DNA from: an uncultured Roseburia sp.
GTDB lineage: Bacteria; Bacillota; Clostridia; Lachnospirales; Lachnospiraceae
Length of the DNA stretch: 7,270 nt
Direction: 5' to 3'
Assembly (NCBI GenBank): GCA_946055175.1
Contig: CAMGET010000060.1
Span: forward strand, 1-7,270
Position numbers and translations under genes: made by a program. The notes beneath the pieces were generated by a model. It saw nothing but the letters and a program-made list of their open reading frames with translations, was not told the DNA's origin and ran no database searches. Below, piece by piece: positions 1 through 5,825 of this stretch. Position 1 is the stretch's first letter, and each line of letters begins with the position of its first letter.

Positions 1-130
1 GTGCCACCAGTTCATCGGTTACATAGCCTTTGTTGCCGAGATTTGTGGAAAGCGGTGGCATGAAAATACGGTTCTTTACGGTAGTGTTACCGATTTTAAT
101 CGGTGAAAATAAATGTGGATACTTGTTCAT
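1..130 (-). CDS. Old Yellow Enzyme family flavin oxidoreductase, N-terminal fragment
   Basis: Only the first 43 codons (plus one base) are inside the window; the gene continues past its left edge. The product begins MNKYPHLFSPIKIGN and continues through VKNRIFMPP, which is the first beta strand and loop of the FMN-binding TIM barrel in the NADH:flavin oxidoreductase / Old Yellow Enzyme family (LFxPxxIGxxxxKNRxxxxP). The start is the ATG at 130-128, preceded on the minus strand by an AAGGAGGGG ribosome binding site (rc of 139-147). The full-length gene at 3623-5680 is a distant paralogue with the same opening motif, LFTPMKIGN. Whether this copy is a short single-domain OYE or also carries the Fe-S and FAD domains cannot be seen. 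The family transfers hydride from reduced FMN to activated C=C bonds; the substrate here is unknown. Confidence 0.88.
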   Translation of the reverse strand, partial: MNKYPHLFSPIKIGNTTVKNRIFMPPLSTNLGNKGYVTDELVA

Positions 131-145
131 TGGTAAAACCCCTCC

Positions 146-160
146 TTCGTTAAAAACGAA
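146..160. promoter_or_regulatory. 15-bp dyad (possible operator) over the oxidoreductase leader
   Basis: TTCGTT and AACGAA are perfect 6-bp inverted arms separated by AAA. The dyad lies just downstream of the predicted minus-strand transcription start and runs into the AAGGAGGGG ribosome binding site. A bound repressor here could block transcription, or the RNA hairpin could partly mask the ribosome binding site. No regulator gene adjoins it in the window, so function is inferred from position only. Confidence 0.35.
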
Positions 161-174
161 CTTTATATAAGAGT

Positions 175-183
175 ATTATAACA
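175..183 (-). promoter_or_regulatory. Extended -10 promoter of the left-edge oxidoreductase gene
   Basis: On the minus strand the bases read TGTTATAAT: a perfect TATAAT (175-180) preceded by TGn, the extended -10 form that needs little or no -35 box. No good -35 hexamer lies 17 bp upstream. The expected start of transcription is near 168, giving a leader of about 38 nt that contains the dyad at 146-160 and the ribosome binding site. Confidence 0.6.
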
Positions 184-222
184 CGAAACTTACAATGCGG
201 AGTAGGTTTTATGGTGAGTTCA

Positions 223-251
223 TTGAAAAAACAGATGAATTCCTTTATAGT
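223..251 (+). promoter_or_regulatory. Sigma-A promoter of the ECF sigma operon
   Basis: TTGAAA (223-228) and TATAGT (246-251) are separated by exactly 17 bp, a near-consensus housekeeping promoter. Transcription would start around 258, about 60 nt upstream of the sigma factor start codon. It would give basal expression independent of the ECF-type promoter immediately downstream. Confidence 0.65.
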
Positions 252-260
252 GGAAGTACA

Positions 261-287
261 TGTAACCCGGCAGCCTCTTTTGTCGTC
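261..287 (+). promoter_or_regulatory. Putative ECF-sigma (autoregulatory) promoter
   Basis: TGTAAC (261-266) and CGTC (284-287) are separated by 17 bp. Known ECF promoters, such as those of the Bacillus sigma-X/sigma-M/sigma-W group, have an AAC-containing -35 and a CGTC-like -10 at this distance, and ECF factors commonly transcribe their own operon. Transcription would start near 294, leaving a short leader before the ribosome binding site at 307-313. A GCCTCT/AGAGGC inverted repeat (273-278, 297-302) overlaps the element and may be incidental. The match is by eye; no second copy of the motif was found in the window. Confidence 0.5.
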
Positions 288-319
288 TAAATAGGTAGAG
301 GCGAAAAAGGAGGGGCGTT

Positions 320-880
320 ATGAAAGATGAAGAAATCATTGGCTTATATTGGGATAGAAATCAGAAAGCGATTCCGGCAACCGATGCAAAATACGGAAAA
401 CTTTTAAACCAGATTGCATACCGTATTTTGTATAGTTCGCAGGATGCCGAGGAGTGTGTAAATGACACCTATCTCAATACGTGGAACTGCATTCCGCCAC
501 AGAAGCCAATCTATTTTCAGGCTTTTTTGGGTGCGATTACCAGAAATCTCTCAATTGACCGCTATAAGGAGCAGCATGCAAAAAAACGGATTCCATCCGA
601 ACTGACGCTGCTTTTATCGGAATTGGAAGAGGTACTTCCGGCGCAAAGTGATGTGCATCAGGAAATCGAAGAAAAAGAACTGGCAACTCACATCAGCACT
701 TTTTTACGAAACCTGGATTTGGAAAAAAGAATGATTTTTATCCGCAGATACTGGTACTGCGAGGAAATTAAGCAGATAGCAACGGAGTTTGGCTATAGTG
801 AAAGTAAAATAAAAACCTCACTTTTTCGCATCAGGGCAAAGCTGAAAGCTTATTTGGAGAAGGAGGGCATCTGTATATGA
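320..880 (+). CDS. ECF-type sigma-70 family RNA polymerase sigma factor
   Basis: The 186-residue protein has the two-domain layout of an extracytoplasmic-function sigma factor. Region 2 spans about residues 24-90 and includes the DAEECVNDTYLNTWN core helix that contacts RNA polymerase and the RNLSIDRYKEQHAKKR stretch that recognises the -10 element. A short acidic linker follows, then region 4 at about 119-182, with a helix-turn-helix around EEIKQIATEFGYSESKIKTSLFRIRAKL that reads the -35 element. There is no region 1.1 or region 3. The start has AAGGAGG at 307-313, 6 nt from the ATG. Its stop codon overlaps the next gene's ATG (ATGA, 877-880), so the two are translationally coupled. The signal it answers and its regulon are unknown; the promoter pair upstream suggests basal expression plus self-amplification. 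Confidence 0.9.
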   Translation: MKDEEIIGLYWDRNQKAIPATDAKYGKLLNQIAYRILYSSQDAEECVNDTYLNTWNCIPPQKPIYFQAFLGAITRNLSIDRYKEQHAKKRIPSELTLLLSELEEVLPAQSDVHQEIEEKELATHISTFLRNLDLEKRMIFIRRYWYCEEIKQIATEFGYSESKIKTSLFRIRAKLKAYLEKEGICI

Positions 881-2103
881 GAAAGGAAACATTATTTCGT
901 GCAATCGGACAGATTGATGGAGATTTGATAGAGGAGGCAGGACAGAAGAAGCCTGCGAAAAAAAGAGGATGGATAAGGTATGCGGCACTTGCCGCCAGTT
1001 TGGTATTGTTAGTTGGTATTGCACGGTTGACGAATCAAAAGCTTACACCTGATACGGCAAAAGGTCCTTCGGATGTGCAGATGGGCGGAATGCAGGGTGA
1101 CGAAATGCAGGCGGGTGAAACGCAGACTGAGGAAACACAAATTGCCGAAACGGAAAGCCAAAATCAGATAGAAAAGCGACCGGTGCTTGATTTTACGATG
1201 CTTTTTGACGGAATGGGATTTCAGGGAATCATGGCTTATGAGATGCCGGAGCTTGGTAATCCATGGAATGAGACGGATGAGATAGAGACCTTACCGGTCA
1301 TTGAAAATCATTCTATATATGCAGTAAGTGACTCACAGAATATTCGAATTGAGAAGGAACGATACGATGAAATGCTGGCTTGGACGTCAGAAGTGGCAAC
1401 ATTTTTCGGTATGGAGGATATTAAGCCGGAAGAAAAAAGAGAGTATGTTAGTATCAGTAATGAAGAAATCGAAATTCGAGTGGACGGTGATATGCAAATG
1501 CGCATTCACTTTCTGAATGAAGTCAGTTTTCCAAAAGAGTATCATGCAACAAATAGTGCTACAAGGGAAGAAACCTATGAACTGGCAGAATATTTGCTTG
1601 GAGAATACAAAGAATTATTCCGGATGAAGAATCCACAGATTGCGATTGCGGATGGTGATTATTCGTTTGATGCGGTACGTAATTGTAACGAAATTCGCAT
1701 TTACGATAAAGGCGATACGGCAGTAGAAACCCTGTTGAATTATCATTTCGAATATGTAAAATTATGGATAAGCAATGAGGGCGAAATGAGCTATATAGAT
1801 ATTACCCGTAGAGACAAAGAAGCGGTTCTTGGTGAATATGAGATTATTTCCGTAGAAGAGGCAACGAAACGCCTTGGTGAAGGGAAGTTTGATACAACCT
1901 ATCTTGAAAGCGAATTCCCGGGCTTAGAGTATGTTCGGGATGTGGAGCTGGTATATTATATGAGCTTTATTGATGATTACAAGCCATATTACCGATTCTG
2001 GGTGGAAGTTCCGGCAGAAAAACAGGAAAATGGATTGAATACCTACGTGGCTTATTATGTGCCGGCGGTTGAAACTGCGTATCTGGAAATAACATTTAAT
2101 TAG
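877..2103 (+). CDS. Single-pass membrane protein, probable regulator (anti-sigma-like) of the upstream sigma factor
   Basis: The 408-residue protein has a short basic cytoplasmic N-terminus (1-33, opening MRKETLFRAIGQID), one transmembrane helix at about 34-50 (RYAALAASLVLLVGIA), and a large outside domain. A low-complexity linker (about 67-96) with [MT]-Q-x-x-E pentapeptide repeats joins the helix to an acidic folded domain (about 103-408) whose end contains the aromatic stretch YYRFWVEVPAEKQ. The translation start overlaps the sigma gene and has AAGGAGG at 860-866. Position, coupling and topology fit an anti-sigma or sensor partner, and proteins with this opening commonly follow such sigma genes in Lachnospiraceae. 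However, the cytoplasmic part is very short and there is no HxxxCxxC zinc anti-sigma motif, so sigma binding is inferred. The sensing ligand is unknown. Confidence 0.7.
   Translation: MRKETLFRAIGQIDGDLIEEAGQKKPAKKRGWIRYAALAASLVLLVGIARLTNQKLTPDTAKGPSDVQMGGMQGDEMQAGETQTEETQIAETESQNQIEKRPVLDFTMLFDGMGFQGIMAYEMPELGNPWNETDEIETLPVIENHSIYAVSDSQNIRIEKERYDEMLAWTSEVATFFGMEDIKPEEKREYVSISNEEIEIRVDGDMQMRIHFLNEVSFPKEYHATNSATREETYELAEYLLGEYKELFRMKNPQIAIADGDYSFDAVRNCNEIRIYDKGDTAVETLLNYHFEYVKLWISNEGEMSYIDITRRDKEAVLGEYEIISVEEATKRLGEGKFDTTYLESEFPGLEYVRDVELVYYMSFIDDYKPYYRFWVEVPAEKQENGLNTYVAYYVPAVETAYLEITFN
1075..1164 (+). repeat. In-frame 15-bp coding repeats (pentapeptide linker)
   Basis: Six consecutive 15-bp units encode VQMGG, MQGDE, MQAGE, TQTEE, TQIAE and TESQN. 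The middle four fit [MT]-Q-x-x-E exactly; the outer two are degenerate. The DNA units share the core GAAAYGCAG. The tract lies just outside the membrane helix and is probably a flexible, negatively charged, wall-spanning linker. Its length could vary between strains through slippage in whole-codon steps. Confidence 0.65.
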
Positions 2104-2113
2104 TACACGTCTT

Positions 2114-2205
2114 GCCAATCGTCGGAAAAAATTACCGCCAATCGCAGGAATAAAATACCGCCAATCGTCGGAAAAATATTTTGCCGATCGTCGGAATTTT
2201 GTTGT
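2114..2205. repeat. Four tandem 23-bp repeats upstream of the ATPase promoter
   Basis: Units start at 2114, 2137, 2160 and 2183, an exact 23-bp period. Each opens with a conserved core GCCAATCGTCGGAA (variants: CGCAGG in unit 2, GCCGATCG in unit 4) followed by an AT-rich 9-bp tail. In unit 4 the core is a dyad, CCGA-TCG-TCGG; in units 1 and 3 one arm has a single change and unit 2 is more diverged. The junction of units 3 and 4 forms a 20-bp imperfect palindrome (2168-2187, 9 of 10 pairs). The last unit runs into the -35 box of the ATPase promoter, so the array is placed as a multi-site protein-binding region. No clear terminator for the sigma operon lies in this gap apart from these repeats. 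Confidence 0.85.
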
Positions 2206-2230
2206 AATTCTTGAGTTTTATGGGTATACT
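2202..2230 (+). promoter_or_regulatory. Sigma-A promoter of the ATPase gene
   Basis: TTGTAA (2202-2207) and TATACT (2225-2230) are separated by 17 bp. Transcription would start near 2237, about 23 nt before the start codon. The -35 box overlaps the end of the fourth 23-bp repeat, so a protein bound to the array would touch RNA polymerase directly. Confidence 0.6.
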
Positions 2231-2259
2231 ATAACCAGAATGCGGGAAAGCGGGGCGCA

Positions 2260-3537
2260 ATGATGAGAAATTACAGAAAAAGAATAGCAGATGATCTTTT
2301 GAGACGAAAACTGGAAGGTAAAGGTGCGGTATTAATCGAAGGACCTAAATGGTGTGGCAAAACTACGACTGCGGAGCAGATAGCAGCAAGTGTCCTCTAT
2401 ATGGATGATCCGGAGAAAAAGGAACAGAATATTACGATGTCAGAACTGAATCCCAAACGCTTACTGCGTGGGGAGACACCACGTCTGATTGATGAGTGGC
2501 AGTTGGCACCTAAACTATGGGATGCTATCCGCTTTGAGGTGGACCATAGGGGAGAGCAGGGACAATTTATTCTTACCGGCTCTGCTGTTCCGGTAGATAC
2601 CAAAGAGATTACACACTCGGGTACAGGGCGCTTCACATGGCTTACCATGCGGCCGATGAGTCTGTATGAGTCAGGTGAATCAACAGGTGAAGTAAGCTTG
2701 AAGGCGCTCTTTGAAGGAGCAGAAGAGATTGATGGTGAGTCGCAGTTAGAAATTGACCGACTTTCATTTTTAGTTTGTAGGGGTGGTTGGCCACAGGCTT
2801 TGGATATGCGGGACGAAATTGCTCTAGATCAGGCAGTGGATTATTATGACGCGGTTGTTCACTCTGATATTAGCCGTGCTGATAATGTTAAAAAAAATCC
2901 GGAAAGGGTTAAACGGCTGATGCAGTCTTACGCGAGAAATCAGGGGAGCCAGGTACCAAATACAGTGATTGCACAGGATATTGCAGCAAACGACGAATCA
3001 GCCATGAATGAGGAAACCGTGGCAAGTTATCTGAGCGCGTTACGGAAAATTTTTGTGGTAGAGGATATGCCGGCATGGAATCCGAACCTGAGGTCTAAGA
3101 CAGCTATTCGCTCAGCTGATACAAGGTATTATATTGATCCCTCTATCGCGGCTGCGGCGTTGGGTATTGGTCCACAGGATTTAATAGGAGATTTAAAAAC
3201 ATTCGGGTTTTTGTTTGAAACGTTGTGTGTCCGCGATTTGCGGGTATTCGCCGATGCATTAAATGGTTCCGTTTACCATTACAGGGATAAGGAAGGGCTG
3301 GAATGTGATGCAGTCATTCACTTAAGGAACGGTTCTTATGGACTGGTTGAAATTAAACTAGGTGGTGAAAAGCTGATTGAAGAAGGCGCTTCAAATTTAA
3401 AAATTCTTTCTGGAAAGATAGATACAGATAAAATGAAAAAGCCATCCTTTCTGATGGTATTAATCGGTGTAGGCGATTATGCGTATCGACGTGCGGATGG
3501 GGTTTACGTTGTTCCTATTGGATGCTTGAAGGACTGA
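2260..3537 (+). CDS. AAA ATPase of the COG1373 / DUF4143 type
   Basis: The 425-residue protein has an N-terminal AAA ATPase domain (about 20-135): a Walker A motif GPKWCGKT at 28-35, Walker B RLIDEW at 75-80, and a sensor-like FILTGS at 103-108. The C-terminal half (about 195-400) is the DUF4143 region. It holds spaced acidic residues, E320 in FLFETL, D350 in ECDAV and E364/K366 in VEIKLG, the layout of a PD-(D/E)xK nuclease-like fold. Length and domain order are usual for the family, whose cellular role is not established. The start has only a weak ribosome binding site (GCGGGG); a second ATG follows at 2263. It stands alone, with its own promoter and the 23-bp repeat array upstream, and converges on the oxidoreductase gene. 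A role in DNA metabolism or defence is possible but not shown. Confidence 0.88.
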   Translation: MMRNYRKRIADDLLRRKLEGKGAVLIEGPKWCGKTTTAEQIAASVLYMDDPEKKEQNITMSELNPKRLLRGETPRLIDEWQLAPKLWDAIRFEVDHRGEQGQFILTGSAVPVDTKEITHSGTGRFTWLTMRPMSLYESGESTGEVSLKALFEGAEEIDGESQLEIDRLSFLVCRGGWPQALDMRDEIALDQAVDYYDAVVHSDISRADNVKKNPERVKRLMQSYARNQGSQVPNTVIAQDIAANDESAMNEETVASYLSALRKIFVVEDMPAWNPNLRSKTAIRSADTRYYIDPSIAAAALGIGPQDLIGDLKTFGFLFETLCVRDLRVFADALNGSVYHYRDKEGLECDAVIHLRNGSYGLVEIKLGGEKLIEEGASNLKILSGKIDTDKMKKPSFLMVLIGVGDYAYRRADGVYVVPIGCLKD

Positions 3538-3573
3538 GGCAACACAGCTAACATTTCTGTTAATTAAAATAAA

Positions 3574-3609
3574 ATGCCAGTTAGGGGTTTAGCAATACCT
3601 AACTGGCAT
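3574..3609. terminator. Hairpin terminator between convergent genes
   Basis: A perfect 12-bp stem (ATGCCAGTTAGG at 3574-3585 with CCTAACTGGCAT at 3598-3609) encloses a 12-nt loop. On the minus strand it is followed by TTTATTTTAATTA, a good U-rich tail, so it mainly ends the oxidoreductase transcript, whose stop codon is 13 nt upstream. On the plus strand the tail is ATTAAATT, a weaker stop for the ATPase transcript. It is probably bidirectional. Confidence 0.75.
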
Positions 3610-3622
3610 ATTAAATTACAAG

Positions 3623-5680
3623 CTAGAGTTTAAATGCCAAATCATATGCCCCCCAGATTACGGTCTTTAGATTACCTACCTTTAAGGCATCACCAATAAT
3701 ATGAATGTTAGGGTTCTTGTCTTCTGTTACAAGAGGTGACGGAGTATAACCGACAGATAAAATGGTACTATCAATAGGCACTTCCTTTTCCCCATCCGGC
3801 GTTGTAATAATCAGACTATCCTTTCCAATTTCTTTCACAGTACTCTCTAAGTATACCGGTACTTTATAGAAACGAAGTAAATCCCTTAACATCTGTGAGT
3901 TTGCCATACAGATACCGGGAGCTGTGATGACATCTTTTTCCATTTCTACAATCAATGGTTTCTTGCCTTTCAGAGCAAGATCATATGCGATTTCACAGCC
4001 TGTCAAACCACCACCAATGATTGCAACATTTTCTCCAACTTCTTTACCGGACAGATAGTCTATTGCATCAATTGCATGCTCGATTCCCTTTATTGGTAAG
4101 GTCTTGGCTTTGGCTCCGGTTGCAATTACATATTCATCTGCTTCAATATCTTTGAGGTCTTTTACTTCGGTGTTCATATGGATTGCGATTTCTAAACGTT
4201 TCATTTCATTTTCATACCACGCCAGAAGCTGCTTGTCTTTTTCTTTGAAAGAAGGAGCTGCAGCTGCCACAAAGACGCCACCCAGTTTATCCGTTTTCTC
4301 GTATAGTTCTACACTGTGTCCGCGCATGGTACATAGTCTGGCAACTTCCATACCGCCAATACCACCACCGATCACTGCGATTTTCTTTGGAGAATCGGTT
4401 TTTTTGATTTCATACTGCTTTTCGTGATGAGTCACCGGGTTTAAAGCACAGACACCGGAGGTCTCTTTGGCAGAAGTATCCATTAATACACCGGAATTCT
4501 TATAGTAGCCGGTAGGAAGACAACCGTTATGACAGGAGATACAAGGTCTTATTTCCTGCTCTCTTCCTTCTTTTAGCTTGGTCAAATATTCAGGATCGCA
4601 TAAAAACTGTCTTGCGATACCAACACCGTCAATTTCATTGCAAGAGATAGCCTTATCTGCAGTATCTGCCTGCATCTTACCTGCACAGATTACCGGTACA
4701 TCAACATGTTTCTTTATTTCAACAGCTTCTTTCAGATTGCAGTTTAGTGGCATATATACAGGTGGGTGTGCCCAATACCAGGAATCATAGGTGCCATTAT
4801 CGCAATCTAATGCATCGTAACCGGCTTCGCACAAATATTTTGCGGCTTTAATGGATTCACCCATGTCTCTGCCTTTTTCTATAAAGTCTTCGCCCGGAAC
4901 AGCGCCTACATTAAAGTCAATGACCTTTGAAGTAACGGAATATCTTAACATGACAGGATAATCTTCACCACATTCTTTTTTTATCGCTTTAATTACTTCT
5001 GTTGCAAAACGATATCTGTTCTCAAAAGAGCCGCCGTATTCATCCGTACGATGATTGGTGTACTCCGTGGTAAACTGATCCATTAAGTACCCTTCATGTA
5101 CTGCATGAACCTCAACACCATCAACTCCTGCATCCTTGCACAGCTTTGCGGTTTTCGCGTAGCCTTCGACATATGCCTTTATTTCTTCTGTGGTAAGCCC
5201 TCTGGTTTTAAGCTGGGGAGCCCAGACCATCGGTGTTCCGTCATCCGGTCCTACCATCATTTCGTTTAAATGCACGATGGGATTGAGTACTTTCTTTAAA
5301 ACTTTCTTTTCTGCTACAGGTATCAGCTTGTCAACAAGTGTATAGTTTCTGCCTGCAAAACCGGCGCCAATCTGGAAAAATACTTTTGCCCCATAAGTAT
5401 GAAGTTCATCAATGAGAGGCTTTGCTTTTTCAAATTCTTTTGGTGCCTTATGTGTCCATTTCCCCATCATCATGCTGTACACCGGAAGCATGCCCGGTAT
5501 CAGGAGACCAACATCATTTTTAGCCAGATTGATGTAGTAATCACGGCATTTTTCATTGAATTTAGGACCAAACATGTTCTCGACAATGCCTGTCCCTTCC
5601 ATTGCGGTAATCACGACACGGTTTTTGATTTCACAATTGCCAATCTTCATTGGCGTGAATAAAGAATGATAATTTGTCAT
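3623..5680 (-). CDS. FMN/4Fe-4S/FAD NAD(P)H:flavin oxidoreductase (2,4-dienoyl-CoA reductase / 2-enoate reductase-like)
   Basis: The 685-residue protein has the layout of FadH, 2-enoate reductase and trimethylamine dehydrogenase. An FMN TIM barrel covers about 1-375, with LFTPMKIGN at 7-15 and the active-site segment HAVHEGYLMDQF at 192-203 followed by NHRTDEYGGSFENR. Four cysteines for a 4Fe-4S cluster follow (C380, C383, C387, C411), then FAD- and NAD(P)H-binding Rossmann motifs, GGGIGG (438-443) and GGGLTG (556-561). Electrons pass from NAD(P)H through FAD and Fe-S to FMN, which reduces an activated C=C bond; the substrate is not predictable. Between C387 and C411 are 23 residues, about a dozen more than in E. 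coli FadH. The start was set at ATG 5680-5678, where AAGGAGG sits 7 nt upstream (5688-5694) and homology begins; the frame stays open to an ATG at 5746, but that extension has no family match and lies over the promoter. It appears to be transcribed alone. Confidence 0.9.
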   Translation of the reverse strand: MTNYHSLFTPMKIGNCEIKNRVVITAMEGTGIVENMFGPKFNEKCRDYYINLAKNDVGLLIPGMLPVYSMMMGKWTHKAPKEFEKAKPLIDELHTYGAKVFFQIGAGFAGRNYTLVDKLIPVAEKKVLKKVLNPIVHLNEMMVGPDDGTPMVWAPQLKTRGLTTEEIKAYVEGYAKTAKLCKDAGVDGVEVHAVHEGYLMDQFTTEYTNHRTDEYGGSFENRYRFATEVIKAIKKECGEDYPVMLRYSVTSKVIDFNVGAVPGEDFIEKGRDMGESIKAAKYLCEAGYDALDCDNGTYDSWYWAHPPVYMPLNCNLKEAVEIKKHVDVPVICAGKMQADTADKAISCNEIDGVGIARQFLCDPEYLTKLKEGREQEIRPCISCHNGCLPTGYYKNSGVLMDTSAKETSGVCALNPVTHHEKQYEIKKTDSPKKIAVIGGGIGGMEVARLCTMRGHSVELYEKTDKLGGVFVAAAAPSFKEKDKQLLAWYENEMKRLEIAIHMNTEVKDLKDIEADEYVIATGAKAKTLPIKGIEHAIDAIDYLSGKEVGENVAIIGGGLTGCEIAYDLALKGKKPLIVEMEKDVITAPGICMANSQMLRDLLRFYKVPVYLESTVKEIGKDSLIITTPDGEKEVPIDSTILSVGYTPSPLVTEDKNPNIHIIGDALKVGNLKTVIWGAYDLAFKL

Positions 5681-5711
5681 AACGCAACCTCCTTGTATAT
5701 TTCTTAGTTTT

Positions 5712-5740
5712 AGTGTATCTGTAAAAAAGACCCTTGTAAA
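5712..5740 (-). promoter_or_regulatory. Sigma-A promoter of the oxidoreductase gene
   Basis: On the minus strand TTTACA (5735-5740) and TACACT (5712-5717) are separated by 17 bp. Transcription would start near 5705, giving a leader of about 25 nt that contains the strong AAGGAGG site. This placement also supports the downstream start codon at 5680. Confidence 0.6.
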
Positions 5741-5747
5741 TAGCAAT

Positions 5748-5766
5748 AGTTAAATATTTATTAACT
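5748..5766. promoter_or_regulatory. 19-bp dyad between divergent promoters (possible operator)
   Basis: AGTTAA (5748-5753) and TTAACT (5761-5766) are perfect inverted arms around a 7-bp AT-rich centre. The dyad ends 8 bp upstream of the oxidoreductase -35 box and 14 bp upstream of the rightward -35 box, so one bound regulator could act on both promoters. AT-rich dyads arise by chance in such DNA, so confidence is modest. Confidence 0.35.
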
Positions 5767-5780
5767 CGTTGTCAGTTTCA

Positions 5781-5809
5781 TTGAAAAAGGAGAAAATGTC
5801 GGGTATAGT
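5781..5809 (+). promoter_or_regulatory. Sigma-A promoter of the phosphoesterase operon
   Basis: TTGAAA (5781-5786) and TATAGT (5804-5809) are separated by 17 bp, the same hexamers and spacing as the promoter at 223-251. Transcription would start near 5816, at the edge of the 8-bp direct repeat that flanks the inserted element. Removing the element and one repeat would leave a leader of about 30 nt before the phosphoesterase ATG, which supports this as the ancestral promoter of that operon. Confidence 0.65.
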
Positions 5810-5817
5810 AATACAAT

Positions 5818-5825
5818 AAACAAAC
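5818..5825. repeat. Target-site duplication, left copy
   Basis: AAACAAAC immediately precedes the GTAA end of the 134-bp element and is identical to the right copy at 5960-5967. Confidence 0.7.

Noticed and set aside
273..302. A GCCTCT/AGAGGC hairpin in the sigma operon leader as an attenuator.
   Set aside because: It has an 18-nt loop and no U tract, and it overlaps the better-supported ECF-type promoter; transcripts starting near 294 would not contain its left arm.
2114..2205. The 23-bp repeats as a short CRISPR array.
   Set aside because: The repeats are directly adjacent with no unique spacers, and there are no cas genes in the window.
2260..3537. The ATPase as part of a toxin-antitoxin or multi-gene defence system.
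   Set aside because: No small partner gene or other defence gene adjoins it; both neighbours are clearly unrelated operons.
4104..4427. A 107-codon plus-strand open frame opposite the oxidoreductase gene.
   Set aside because: It is a shadow of the well-supported minus-strand gene, with low-complexity serine-rich content and no ribosome binding site or family resemblance seen.
5681..5746. A 22-residue N-terminal extension of the oxidoreductase (start at 5746).
   Set aside because: The ATG at 5680 has an ideal ribosome binding site and the family N-terminus; the extension overlaps the predicted promoter.
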